Origin: Clostridia bacterium
Lineage (GTDB): Bacteria > Bacillota > Clostridia > Oscillospirales > Acutalibacteraceae
DNA: 59,534 nucleotides
Direction: 5' to 3'
Assembly (NCBI GenBank): GCA_017428525.1
Contig: JAFRQQ010000020.1
Location: 1-59,534 of the forward strand
Numbering within the stretch: position 1 is the first letter of the stretch; each line of letters opens with the position of its first letter. The position numbers and the translations under genes were made by a program. Shown here piece after piece: positions 7,816 through 16,572 of this stretch. The notes beneath the pieces were generated by a model. The model had not been told where the DNA came from, ran no database searches, and saw only the letters and a program-made list of their open reading frames with translations.

Positions 7816-10800
7816 TTAATTGTTGTTCAGTGTGAAATAGGCATCCGCCGCCTGATAATAAAGCGTCAGGGCTTTGACGACGTCGGCGAGCGCGTCGCTG
7901 ACAGTCGGATCGCTTGCCGCATACTTCGTGAGCACCTTCTGCGCGTAGCTCAGCGCGGAATAGGTCCAGGTGTTGACCGCATTGCCGTCGCCGTCGAGGA
8001 CGGTCACGGTGTAAGCCAGACCGAGGTTGCCGGAGCCGATGTCCGGAATCTCTACATAATAGAAGCTGCCGTTGACCTGCGGCGTCAGCTGAACAGCGGT
8101 ATCCCCAGCCCAGGGCAGGAAGGTGTAAGCGTCGAGCGTCGCGCCGGCGGGCAGAGTGAAGTAATGCCGGATCGCCGTTTCGGAGCGCAGCACAAGGCTC
8201 GAGCCGACATAGGCAACGCCGTCTGCGTCGTTCGCAATCTGCGCTTCATACGCCGCAAGGCTGTCCGCCGTCACGGTTGCAAAGCCGCCGTCGTCAAACA
8301 GCGCGTGCTTCGTGAACGCGGGATCGAAACCAAACAGCTCGTTGGCGTAATAGCCGTAAGTCGCGAGGCTGCCGGCGAGCGCCATGAACGCGGCGTTCTC
8401 CCCCATTTTCTGCTGCGCTTCGGTCAGATAGGTCTGCACGGAATAGGTGAATTCCTCGGTTTGCGCGTCGCCGTTGACGATGACGCCTGTGATCGGCGTA
8501 TCGATCTGCGCCGCCGCAACAACGCAGGTGAACCGATAGAGCGTCAGGCCCTCCCGCACAATGTATCCGGAAAGATCGATCGGCACCGTCACGGTCTCGC
8601 CGTTGACCGTAAACGACGCATAGGCCGCGTCGGTCACGTCGGGAATATAGGTGTAGAAATTCACACCGATGGCGCCGTTGAGGCAAAGGCTGTGCGCGAT
8701 CACGGTGATCGGAAGATCCGCCCAGACTGCCGTGATGGTGACGTTGGCAGCCGGCATCGTAAAGAAGCTGTTCTCCTGCACGTTGACCGTCTGATTCTCG
8801 CCATATGAAACCGTATAATGATCCAGCTGATAGACGGGATCGGGCAAAGCGCTCAGGCGGACACGTTCCCCTGCGATCGCTTCGCTCTTGTTTGCCCTGA
8901 CCATGCCGTTCTGCGTATCGGCGACAGTGACCGTATAGAGATCCGCCCAGACCGCGTAGATCGTGTACTCATACGTATAGTCGGACAAACCGACTTCTTC
9001 GTCTTCCTGAATATTGTTGTTGCCGTAGCCGTCCGACCAAGCCTTGAAGCGCTTGCCTTCCGGCGCGGTGAAGGTACAAACCGGCATCGTGACGCTTGCA
9101 TCGAGCGTGACGATATTCTCCATTTCGCCGGCGCCGCCGTTCGCGTCAAACCGGATCACAAAGGGCTTGGTCAGCTTCGCTTCATTGCCGCTGAGCGAAA
9201 CGAGCCATTGTTCGCTGTCGCTCACGAAGTTCTCAGCGCTGCCTTTGCCGGATAAACCGCTGGTGATGCGCTTCTCACTGACCTTAGTGCTGATGCCGAT
9301 CCGGGCATCTGCGGTCAGTGCGTTCTGCAGATAAATGAAATTCTGACTGCCGTAGAAAAACACATTGTTCGGCAGGCCGTCTGCATCAGTGTTATCCGTG
9401 ACGTTCACATCGCCGGAAACATAAATGCGGTTCTGGGTCGTGTTTCTGCTGCAGTAAATGCCGCCGCCGTCGCCGCCCGCGACGTTCTCCGTCACCGTGC
9501 TGTCCTTCAGGATGACGACCACGTTTGACCAGATCCCGCCGCCGTTGCCCCGGCACTTGTTGCCGGAAACGGTCACGCCGTCCAGCTCCAGCGTATCATT
9601 GTCATTGATGATGCCGCCGCCGTTGCCGAGGTTGTTGCCGCCGGTGATCCTGCCGGTCTTTTTGCTGCTCGTGTCAATGATATAAAGCTCGATTGCGTGG
9701 TTGGTGATCACGTTGCCGTCCGCAATCGCATCCTCATTCGCAAGGCCGCGGTCGATCGTATAGCCGTTCAAATCGATCGTGAGAACTTCAATATCGCTCG
9801 GCACGACCAGCGCGGTATCATCGGACGAAGCGAAGCAGTTGCCGGTCAGCTGAATGGTGTCGCCGTTCTGTGCAGCGTTGATCTGCTGCTGCAGCTGATT
9901 CCACAAATCGACGTTCGGCCGCAGCGTATGATAGCGAAGCAGCGTGCCGTCATATGTGCCGTGCGGGTATTCGTTTCCGTCCTCATCGACAAAATCGCTC
10001 AGCAGCGTCACATCAAACATCTCGAACGAATATACGCCGCCCTCATAAGGCTTCCAGCAGCCGTATTGACCGACATAAATGCTGTCGCTCGGATTTGTCC
10101 AGGAGAGCGTGACCGATTCGCCGCGGGAATAAACGAAGCCGTCCAGCCCGTTCACCGCTTTGAAGCTGCCGCCGGTATAGACGAAGCTGTTGCAGTCGAC
10201 CGCAGACCCGGACGCGCGCAGCTCGATCTCGCCGCCGTTGACGGTCACCGTGCCTTGGGCGCAGCTGATATTCGTATTTTCATCATTGTTGACGACGCCG
10301 CCGTTGATCGTGACCGCGTCGTCGGCGCTCAGCGTGCAGTTTTTGAAGAAGCCGCCGTTCACGGTCAGATTCTTCGCATCCATGCCGACGCAGCCGTAAC
10401 CGCTTTTGCCGATCCACCGATACGTGCCGCCGAAGACGGTCAGGGTGCCGACGCCGATAACGAGATCGTTGCTGCCGGTCGCAGCCGCGGCGAGCTGACC
10501 GCTGCCGTCCGTCTGGCCGTAAATCGTCAGCGCGGCGCTGTTCCCTGCAATGTGCAGGGCGTTGTTGACCGTTACGGTCACGCCGTCGCAAAGAACGAGC
10601 CGGACGTCACCGTGGAACGTCAGATCGTCAACGGAAGTATCCGCGGCGAACGTATACCATCCGCTGTAAACATCGCCCTCATCGCCTGCCAGCAGCACTG
10701 TGCCTGCCGGGGAATCCTGCTGTGTGCCGGTTTCGTCGATATAAGGCACGCTGCCCCCGAACACGAGCTGCGGGATCGGCGCGGTCTGCTGATCCCGATA

Positions 10801-11562
10801 GGTCACGCCGTCATAGACCACTGCGGCCGTATAGGTCCGCACGCCGTCTGCAAGATAGGACGGCGCCTGGGTGACCTCGCTTGTGATCGTTGCGGCTTCA
10901 ATGTGGACGCCCGTTTCATTCGTGAAGGTGCAGGTCGCCCAGCTGAAATCGCTCGCCCAGTCCCAGACGCGGCCGGCGTCGGATTCGCTCCAGTCGATCA
11001 CAACAGAAGCAAGATACAAAGCGCCGGTCCTTGAGCGGAAGCCGAGATAATGATAATCGCCTGTGATCTCCAGTTCGCTGTAATAGACGTCGTTCGCCGC
11101 ATCGTATCCCGCATCATAATAGCTGAATGTGGCGAGCAGATCGCCGCGCGTGCTGTCGGCGTAAAGATCAGCCGCCGATGAATAGGCGGTGTTGCTGCCG
11201 TAAACAGCCAGATACCGGTCGTCGTTCTGATAGGTGTTGACCCAGGTCACTGTGACGCTTGCGGCTTTGCCGCCGGAGCCGGTGACAACGATGCCGGATT
11301 GGCTCTTGCTGCGCATCTGGATCCCGCCGTTCCCCTTGGCCGAGTTGCCGGCATAAACCGCGTCGGAATGGATCGACGCGTGGTCTGCGTCTTTCTGCGC
11401 CGTCCAGTTGATATAGTTCGTTCTGGTCGCGCCGGTGACGTCCACCGTCAGCGTGTCGGTGAACACCTCCGCCGCCTGCACAGAAACGGGCAGCAGCGTG
11501 AACACGCCGAGGGCAAGCGCAAGCGCCAGCAGCACGCTCAGGGCTTTTCTGACATTCTTCAT
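7816..11562 (-). CDS. Large secreted beta-helix protein with InlB-type repeats
   Basis: A 1248-residue exported protein. The signal peptide is residues 1-30 (MKNVRKALSV..., cleavage after SVQA). Residues about 40-300 look like beta-sandwich domains. Two right-handed beta-helix stretches follow, at about 320-480 and 610-760, with glycine-rich rungs such as GNGGGIWSN and GGDGGGIYC. Residues about 800-950 carry a Listeria-Bacteroides (Flg_new/InlB) repeat, RFDANGG..., and a divergent InlB repeat ending TITAVWADL. The last 300 residues form a domain I do not recognise. No LPXTG, S-layer, dockerin or choline-binding signal is visible, so it is either released or held by an unseen means. The start has AGAGGAAT upstream and a good promoter. 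Confidence 0.85.
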   Translation of the reverse strand: MKNVRKALSVLLALALALGVFTLLPVSVQAAEVFTDTLTVDVTGATRTNYINWTAQKDADHASIHSDAVYAGNSAKGNGGIQMRSKSQSGIVVTGSGGKAASVTVTWVNTYQNDDRYLAVYGSNTAYSSAADLYADSTRGDLLATFSYYDAGYDAANDVYYSELEITGDYHYLGFRSRTGALYLASVVIDWSESDAGRVWDWASDFSWATCTFTNETGVHIEAATITSEVTQAPSYLADGVRTYTAAVVYDGVTYRDQQTAPIPQLVFGGSVPYIDETGTQQDSPAGTVLLAGDEGDVYSGWYTFAADTSVDDLTFHGDVRLVLCDGVTVTVNNALHIAGNSAALTIYGQTDGSGQLAAAATGSNDLVIGVGTLTVFGGTYRWIGKSGYGCVGMDAKNLTVNGGFFKNCTLSADDAVTINGGVVNNDENTNISCAQGTVTVNGGEIELRASGSAVDCNSFVYTGGSFKAVNGLDGFVYSRGESVTLSWTNPSDSIYVGQYGCWKPYEGGVYSFEMFDVTLLSDFVDEDGNEYPHGTYDGTLLRYHTLRPNVDLWNQLQQQINAAQNGDTIQLTGNCFASSDDTALVVPSDIEVLTIDLNGYTIDRGLANEDAIADGNVITNHAIELYIIDTSSKKTGRITGGNNLGNGGGIINDNDTLELDGVTVSGNKCRGNGGGIWSNVVVILKDSTVTENVAGGDGGGIYCSRNTTQNRIYVSGDVNVTDNTDADGLPNNVFFYGSQNFIYLQNALTADARIGISTKVSEKRITSGLSGKGSAENFVSDSEQWLVSLSGNEAKLTKPFVIRFDANGGAGEMENIVTLDASVTMPVCTFTAPEGKRFKAWSDGYGNNNIQEDEEVGLSDYTYEYTIYAVWADLYTVTVADTQNGMVRANKSEAIAGERVRLSALPDPVYQLDHYTVSYGENQTVNVQENSFFTMPAANVTITAVWADLPITVIAHSLCLNGAIGVNFYTYIPDVTDAAYASFTVNGETVTVPIDLSGYIVREGLTLYRFTCVVAAAQIDTPITGVIVNGDAQTEEFTYSVQTYLTEAQQKMGENAAFMALAGSLATYGYYANELFGFDPAFTKHALFDDGGFATVTADSLAAYEAQIANDADGVAYVGSSLVLRSETAIRHYFTLPAGATLDAYTFLPWAGDTAVQLTPQVNGSFYYVEIPDIGSGNLGLAYTVTVLDGDGNAVNTWTYSALSYAQKVLTKYAASDPTVSDALADVVKALTLYYQAADAYFTLNNN

Positions 11563-11596
11563 GAAGGATTCCTCTTTCTATAATAAGAATGAAGCT

Positions 11597-11625
11597 ATTA
11601 TAATCCATTCTGCCATCCAATACAA
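11597..11625 (-). promoter_or_regulatory. Promoter of the large beta-helix protein
   Basis: On the - strand, -35 TTGTAT (11620-11625), 17-base spacer and consensus -10 TATAAT (11597-11602), about 35 bases upstream of the start codon. Confidence 0.7.
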
Positions 11626-11778
11626 GGCTTTGAAAAAGTTTTTTCCTGTTTTTCCGGCAGCGCGCAGCCGGAAGCGGCGGCCATTATTTCAGGCGAGAAA
11701 TACGTCCTGTTTTCAAGCGCGCCCGGCAGCTCCGTATCCTGACGCTTTCGCGCATCTGCCGCAGGATCCCCTGACAAT

Positions 11779-11819
11779 CAAGCAAGACGCCCGCTCAGAT
11801 CGAACAGGCGTCTTGCTTG
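11779..11819 (-). terminator. Strong hairpin after the small secreted protein gene (weak T-run)
   Basis: A perfect 13-bp inverted repeat: CAAGCAAGACGCC (11779-11791) and GGCGTCTTGCTTG (11807-11819) with a 15-base loop. It lies 12 bases after the stop of the - strand gene at 11831. Only ATTGTC follows, so it is a terminator-like structure without a clear T-run. The 210 bases from here to 11563 hold no gene I can support. Confidence 0.55.
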
Positions 11820-11830
11820 AGAAATGCAGA

Positions 11831-12360
11831 TCAGAACAGATTCCTGAAGAAATTGAGGATCCCCGCAAAGAAGCTTTTGATCGCATTGATGATTTTTGCG
11901 AAAAATCCGGCGTCCTCGGGTTCCTCTTGCGTGAGCAGCACGATATAGGAGCGGCCGAGCTTTGTTTCGGTCTCTGCGGAGACGCTGCGCGCTTGCTTGC
12001 CGTTCAGATAGACGACCGTCGGGCTGGTTTTAAAATCGTGATCGTTTTTCTGCGGCGTCTCGAATTGATATCCGTTCACGGCCGCGACGTCAAACACCAT
12101 GGCGTATTCAACATCGGCTTCAAACGCCTCCACCTTTTCATCTGGGTACGCCCGCTTGATCCAGTAACGAACCGTTGCGGTGTATTTCTCCGGTTCGGCC
12201 GAAACGATCACCGTATCGGGCGCTGCGCCGATCTCGGGCTCTGTCATGGTCAGACGGACTTCGTGGATCGTTTTTGCTTCATCGGCAAATGCCGGAACGA
12301 TCATTGCGCCGATAAACAGCACGGCAAAAACAATGGCCAGCGTTTTTTCAGACAGTGCAT
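11831..12360 (-). CDS. Small secreted protein; signal peptide out of frame at an A6 tract (apparent frameshift)
   Basis: Everything needed for expression points to the ATG at 12360: AGGAGG 7 bases upstream (12368-12373) and a good promoter. But this frame runs only 19 codons and stops at a TGA that overlaps the next in-frame ATG. The main frame (stop at 11831) has no ATG, GTG or TTG before a GTG at 12322, which lacks a ribosome site. Adding one A at the A6 tract (12343-12348) would join them into MHCLKKTLAIVFAV..., a textbook signal peptide ending AFA. The mature protein has one beta domain starting with the VRLTMTEPEIGAAPDT motif common in Clostridia surface proteins, and ends in an amphipathic helix, FFAKIINAIKSFFAGILNFF. 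Function is unknown. Confidence 0.7.
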
Positions 12361-12381
12361 TCTGATTCCTCCTGTTTTTTT

Positions 12382-12410
12382 ATTATAATCCGCTTTGCGA
12401 CGGAGATCAA
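12382..12410 (-). promoter_or_regulatory. Promoter of the small secreted protein
   Basis: On the - strand, -35 TTGATC (12405-12410), 17-base spacer, consensus -10 TATAAT (12382-12387). It lies 22 bases upstream of the ATG at 12360, which supports that ATG as the true start. Confidence 0.65.
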
Positions 12411-12468
12411 CTGCCGATCGACACGGGAAAGCCTTCTGCGTCAATGCAGGCCGGACGGCTTCGTACAG

Positions 12469-13260
12469 TTACTTTTTATCTTTGAGCAATGGCTTGATGG
12501 CAGCATAATACTCCTGCCCTTTCGCCCCGTATTCTTTCCCTAAACGAGCGTTGATGCCATGCTTTGTTTTATATTTCCGGATGATTTTTGCTACCTCTTT
12601 TGCCGTGCTTTCATCCTCGATCACTTCACGCACCTCTTTTTCGTATGCAGGCAAAGCGGATTCCTGTTTGTCTGAAATCAAAGGTTTGATGATCTTGAAA
12701 TACTTTTGCCCCTTCGATTTGTACTTTTTTTGTAAATAATCGTTGATGTCGTTCTTTGTTTTATAATCCCGGATGATTTCTGCAACCGCCTTTGCTATGT
12801 CGACATCCTCAATTAATTCACACACCTCTTTTTCGTATGCAGGCAAAATCGGTTCATTTTCAAGAGGCGGAGCAAGCGACTCTTCAATGCACTTGATCTG
12901 TTCCATGCGGAAGCCCCTGTTGCGCCAGTATTCACAGACAAAAGAAAATCCACGGTCATCGGAAACGATAAAATGCTTTGTATCTTTCTCCTGATACTTT
13001 CCGATAATATATCCGACATAAGTTGCCAGCTGCATATCAAGCGCATCATGAAAAGATTTATTCGTCTCTTCGATCCTGACGTTTGCTTCTTTGAACAGGA
13101 CCTTTGCATTGGTGATCTGAATCTTTTTTACGACCTCAATGGATATGTTCGATTGATTGACGCTATAGAAAATGATCACCACATCTTTATCGGATAGCTT
13201 TTCTATCTTTGACAGACCATTTGCCTGCACGTTTTCGTAGTCCACAACATAAACGCTCAT
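12469..13260 (-). CDS. PIN-like (NYN-type) nuclease-fold protein with a duplicated C-terminal module
   Basis: Residues 1-125 match the PIN-like family whose members begin with an hhVDYENV motif: Asp7, Asp72/Asp75 in DALDMQLATYVG and Asp101-Asp102 in VSDDRGF are placed as in metal-dependent PIN nucleases, so RNA cleavage is the likely activity. The C-terminal half is a tandem repeat: residues 139-198 and 203-261 both start LPAYEKEV and share IEDxxxAKxVAxIIRxYKTK and IKPL. This small helical module may bind nucleic acid; I do not recognise it. The gene is AT-richer than its neighbours. AAGGAG precedes the start. It sits alone between secreted-protein genes and has no antitoxin-like partner. Confidence 0.8.
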   Translation of the reverse strand: MSVYVVDYENVQANGLSKIEKLSDKDVVIIFYSVNQSNISIEVVKKIQITNAKVLFKEANVRIEETNKSFHDALDMQLATYVGYIIGKYQEKDTKHFIVSDDRGFSFVCEYWRNRGFRMEQIKCIEESLAPPLENEPILPAYEKEVCELIEDVDIAKAVAEIIRDYKTKNDINDYLQKKYKSKGQKYFKIIKPLISDKQESALPAYEKEVREVIEDESTAKEVAKIIRKYKTKHGINARLGKEYGAKGQEYYAAIKPLLKDKK

Positions 13261-13322
13261 GATCGTCTTTCTCCTTCATTGTTTCTGCACATTTCCGCGT
13301 GATCTCAGCTCCGGAAGTGCTA

Positions 13323-14843
13323 TTATTTCATAAACGGCATCAGCTTTTTTACGATCGAGAACACAAACCGAATGAAATTCAGCCACGAGGGGTGTGCTTT
13401 CAGCCGCGCGAATGCACTCGGCGCACCGGTCACGGGATAGACCGTATCCGCGTCGTCATCCGCTTCCAGAAACTGCGGGAATTCCTCAAACGCAGTCACG
13501 CTGACCTCGTCGCTCGTCATGACAAGGTTGAAAAGTTCGTCGATCCCAGCGTTGCCGTTGCAATGCAGCCAGTCGCGCACAAACCAGGTGCAATCCGGCA
13601 GCGCGCAGGTGGAGGCGTCGATCATATTGTCCGGGGAAAGATAGGTTTTGTCTGCAAGCGCGTTCAGATAAGCGGCGTCCAGCGGTTCCTTCACATTGCC
13701 GCAGGTCGCGCCGAGGGAGGCGTATTTCGTATCCACCGTGCCGTCCGAGGTCGATTTCCAGAGCGTGACCAGGGGCGTGCGCTGCACATTGTAGCCGCAG
13801 ATCAGGCAGACTTTTACGCCGCTGCTTCTTGCCGCCTGCAGATTGCCGGCGATATTTGCCATGGCGTTTCGATAGGCATAGACCTTGTCGTGCAGCCCGC
13901 CTTCGGAAGGCAGGCCCATGAATCCGACCGCTTCTTCGAAATATTCTTCGGGCACGAACGCCCAGATGCCGGGCAGCGAGCCGAAAATCGGAATCAGCGC
14001 TTCCTGATACACCTGATCGCCGACGTCCCGGATAAGCCGGTCGCCGAGCGCACACAGCCCGTCGATCACGCCTGCGCCCTTGAGCACGTCGAGCAGCGCA
14101 TAGAGCGTGCCCTCAAGGAAATCGTCGGCTGCGCCGATTTCAAGAAACGGGATCGCATCCTCGCCGTAGCGGGTGAGCGCAGTGGAATTCAGCTCCACCT
14201 TGCCGCAGAACGCCTCCCCTGCCACCGCCGTGCCGTGCAGCGGGGAGCAGCGGCAGATGATGACGTCGATGTCGTCATAGCCGTATTTTTCAAGATAGGC
14301 CGAAAGCACGACGCCGCCCATGCTCGAGCATTTCAGCTTCACGCTGTCGTGCCCGGTCAGCGCCTTGACCTGCGCGATGAAGTCATGCAGCCGGTCCGCG
14401 TGCTCAAAGGGATCCAGGCGGAAATCATAGTTGAAATAATAGTCGCTGTCCGGCCCGTGCTTCGATCCGCGCGGCACGCTCAGCTCGGGCGTCGTGACGT
14501 TCTCTTTTGATCGCCCTTCGCTGTCAAGCGCGAGGTCGCCGAAGCTCGCGTTGATAAACGCCACAAGCGCATCCCCCAGCTGCTGCGTGTTGCGCGTGAG
14601 CAGCGATTTGCTGATCTGCGGCAGAACCGGCTTCAGATTGGAGAGCAGGTAATCCGTGTCAATCTTCCAGAGCATCTGCTCGTTTTCCGTGCCTGCGTCG
14701 CGCACGATCGGCGTACAGCCGAGCGCGCCGACATAAATGATCGGCGAGAATCCGCAATCGCATTTGCCGTCAGCCGCAAAGGCCGGCGCTGCCATGCAGC
14801 AGAGCAGCACCGCGCACAGCAGCAGAGAAAGCAGCTTTTTCAT
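13323..14843 (-). CDS. Secreted alpha/beta-hydrolase, lipase/LCAT-like
   Basis: The start at 14843 is chosen over an ATG 21 bases upstream because GGAAGGGG sits 8 bases before it and the signal peptide MKKLLSLLLCAVLLCC...AFA then begins the protein. Near residue 170 the nucleophile elbow CSSMGGVVLSAYLEKYG follows a DSVKLKCSS strand, as in lecithin:cholesterol acyltransferase-like and lipase folds (GxSxG with Cys in the first position). FNYDFRLDPFEHADRLHDFI precedes it, the typical lead helix. Several Cys pairs may form disulfides. The C-terminus, LNFIRFVFSIVKKLMPFMK, is an amphipathic helix similar in style to those of two neighbouring secreted proteins. The substrate is unknown; an extracellular esterase is inferred. 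Confidence 0.75.
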   Translation of the reverse strand: MKKLLSLLLCAVLLCCMAAPAFAADGKCDCGFSPIIYVGALGCTPIVRDAGTENEQMLWKIDTDYLLSNLKPVLPQISKSLLTRNTQQLGDALVAFINASFGDLALDSEGRSKENVTTPELSVPRGSKHGPDSDYYFNYDFRLDPFEHADRLHDFIAQVKALTGHDSVKLKCSSMGGVVLSAYLEKYGYDDIDVIICRCSPLHGTAVAGEAFCGKVELNSTALTRYGEDAIPFLEIGAADDFLEGTLYALLDVLKGAGVIDGLCALGDRLIRDVGDQVYQEALIPIFGSLPGIWAFVPEEYFEEAVGFMGLPSEGGLHDKVYAYRNAMANIAGNLQAARSSGVKVCLICGYNVQRTPLVTLWKSTSDGTVDTKYASLGATCGNVKEPLDAAYLNALADKTYLSPDNMIDASTCALPDCTWFVRDWLHCNGNAGIDELFNLVMTSDEVSVTAFEEFPQFLEADDDADTVYPVTGAPSAFARLKAHPSWLNFIRFVFSIVKKLMPFMK

Positions 14844-14875
14844 GATGGCATCCCCTTCCTTCATTCTTCAATCTC

Positions 14876-14904
14876 AGTGTATCAGATTTATTCACAATTG
14901 TAAA
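14876..14904 (-). promoter_or_regulatory. Candidate promoter of the lipase-like gene
   Basis: On the - strand, -35 TTTACA (14899-14904), 17-base spacer, weak -10 TACACT (14876-14881), 33 bases before the ATG at 14843. Confidence 0.45.
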
Positions 14905-14954
14905 TAACAATCTGACACAGCAGCGATTTCGATGCGTGAAAATGCAGAATAAAA

Positions 14955-14979
14955 CATAACCGCCACGAGAGCGGTTATG
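14955..14979 (-). terminator. Terminator after the cupin gene
   Basis: A perfect 9-bp stem (14955-14963 CATAACCGC / 14971-14979 GCGGTTATG), 7-base loop, and TTTTATT following on the - strand. It lies 12 bases after the cupin stop codon. Confidence 0.8.
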
Positions 14980-14990
14980 TCAAAAAGCAA

Positions 14991-15338
14991 TTATGCGTAA
15001 ACGATCAGCGCGATGAGATCCACGGTTCCCGCGGTGTTGTTTTTAATCGCATGCGCGGTTTCCGGCGGGCAGATCAGCACGTCGCCGGGCTTCGCCTCCA
15101 CTGAAACACCGCCGTCGTCATAGGTCGGGCAGCCGCGCTCGACAACAAACAGCTCGCTGTCGCCCTCGTGCACATGCGGACCGATCGAGCAGCCCGGCGC
15201 AAGGGCAATGCGGGCAAAGAGTCTCCCCTTGCCCAGCAGCGCCTCCTTGCCGACAAAATGCGTGATCTGCACGGTGCCGTCGCCGCCGCGCATCTGCGGG
15301 CGCTGTTCGATGATGCAATCTTCTGTTCTGATTACCAT
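14991..15338 (-). CDS. Small cupin-domain protein
   Basis: A single 115-residue cupin_2 barrel. Metal ligands are visible as HVHEGDSE (His-x-His-x4-Glu type, about residues 54-61) and His in PPETAHAI (about 97). Such small cupins bind a metal and often a sugar or small acid, either as enzymes or sensors; the substrate cannot be told. It shares the strand with the metallophosphoesterase upstream (gap 24 bases) and is followed by a terminator, so the two are probably one transcript. Confidence 0.85.
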   Translation of the reverse strand: MVIRTEDCIIEQRPQMRGGDGTVQITHFVGKEALLGKGRLFARIALAPGCSIGPHVHEGDSELFVVERGCPTYDDGGVSVEAKPGDVLICPPETAHAIKNNTAGTVDLIALIVYA

Positions 15339-15362
15339 AACGAGTTCTCCTCCAAAAATGAA

Positions 15363-16484
15363 TCACTGATACAGGCCGAACACCTGAATGATCAGCCGCA
15401 CCAGCGGCACGAGCAGCGTCAGCTCAAACTCCCAGAATGCCGGATTGCTGCGCTGCATCTCCTTCGCTTCGGTCGGCATGCTTAATTCGCTGTCAGTCGC
15501 TGTGTGCACTCTCTGCACCGTATCGCTGCGATACAGCCCGTCCTCAGTGTATTTCAGAAATTCGATCCGGTCGGCAAAGAGCCGGATCGCGCCGAGCGTG
15601 AGCACATTGGTCGACGTGTCGGAAAGCGTATTCTCCGCGTTGCCGATGTAGCCGCAATTGGTGTAAGTGAAGCGCAGCGTCTCCTCGGTATAGCCGTCCT
15701 CGCCGGGATGCTCCGGCGTCGGGATGCGGATGGTGTCGCCCGGCGCAAGGAAATTGACCGAGCCGCCGATATAATCATCGTAATTATCGGAATGATTGTG
15801 GCCGAAGAGGAAGATCACGTCCAGCTTCTCCGCCGCGCGATTGAGCACATTGAAAATATACGAGGAATAGAGATTATCCGCCGAGGAATTGCGCGTCGTA
15901 TGGTGCAGCGGCACATGCGTGAGCACGATCACGGGGCGCAGATCGTCCGCGGCAAGCATCGCGTCGATCGCCGTTTCCAGCTTCTGCGCAGTGGCCTTCA
16001 CGATCGCTTCCTTGCGGCTCGTGTAGCTGCCCTGTTTCCAGGGGAAATCATCCTCGTTCATGATGAAAAGGCAGTAGGTGCCGAGATCGTACATCCCCGT
16101 CGGATAAAACCCGGCGACTTTATTGTCGTGATTGCCCTGCACGCAGATGATGTCGTCGGGGTCCGCCTGCGGATAAACGTGCACATACTGCTCGCGCAGC
16201 TGGATCATGCCGGGCGTGGCGTAATCATAAAGAATCTTTGTGAAATCGCCGCCCATGAGCAGCGAATCCGGCTCGGGCATGCCGTCGTTTTTCATCACGT
16301 TCAGCACCCTGCCGAAATCCACATACGCGCCCGGACCGTAGCGCTGACAATCCGAGAAGGTGACGAGGGTCGCGTAGGCGTCCTGCGCAAAGGCGTCGCC
16401 GCCCGCAAGCGCGGGCACCGCGAGCGCAAGCAGCAGCGCGAAGGTGAGCAGCAGCGCAGAGAGTTTCACAGTCAAGCGTTTCAT
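15363..16484 (-). CDS. Secreted calcineurin-like metallophosphoesterase
   Basis: The signal peptide is residues 1-27 (ending VPALAGG). The metal motifs are FSDCQ (Asp45, with Gln47 in place of the usual His), MGGDF (Asp80), QGNHDN (Asn118, His119), LTHVPLHH (His190) and FGHNH (228-231). This set predicts a two-metal phosphatase or phosphodiesterase acting outside the membrane. The C-terminus, after LPMPTEAKEMQRSN-like linker sequence, is a hydrophobic stretch (FELTLLVPLVRLIIQVFGLYQ region, last 21 residues) that may tether it to the membrane. The substrate is unknown. It is probably transcribed with the cupin gene. Confidence 0.85.
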   Translation of the reverse strand: MKRLTVKLSALLLTFALLLALAVPALAGGDAFAQDAYATLVTFSDCQRYGPGAYVDFGRVLNVMKNDGMPEPDSLLMGGDFTKILYDYATPGMIQLREQYVHVYPQADPDDIICVQGNHDNKVAGFYPTGMYDLGTYCLFIMNEDDFPWKQGSYTSRKEAIVKATAQKLETAIDAMLAADDLRPVIVLTHVPLHHTTRNSSADNLYSSYIFNVLNRAAEKLDVIFLFGHNHSDNYDDYIGGSVNFLAPGDTIRIPTPEHPGEDGYTEETLRFTYTNCGYIGNAENTLSDTSTNVLTLGAIRLFADRIEFLKYTEDGLYRSDTVQRVHTATDSELSMPTEAKEMQRSNPAFWEFELTLLVPLVRLIIQVFGLYQ

Positions 16485-16572
16485 AATATCGCTCCAATCC
16501 TCAGGTCATTTGTAATTTAAATTATATCACAGGTCGACGGCATTTTCAAATGCGAAATGCAAAAATCATCGG

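Noticed and set aside
9697..11034. A 445-residue + strand frame inside the large surface protein gene
   Set aside because: Antisense to a signal-peptide protein with clear repeats; no ribosome site or domain.
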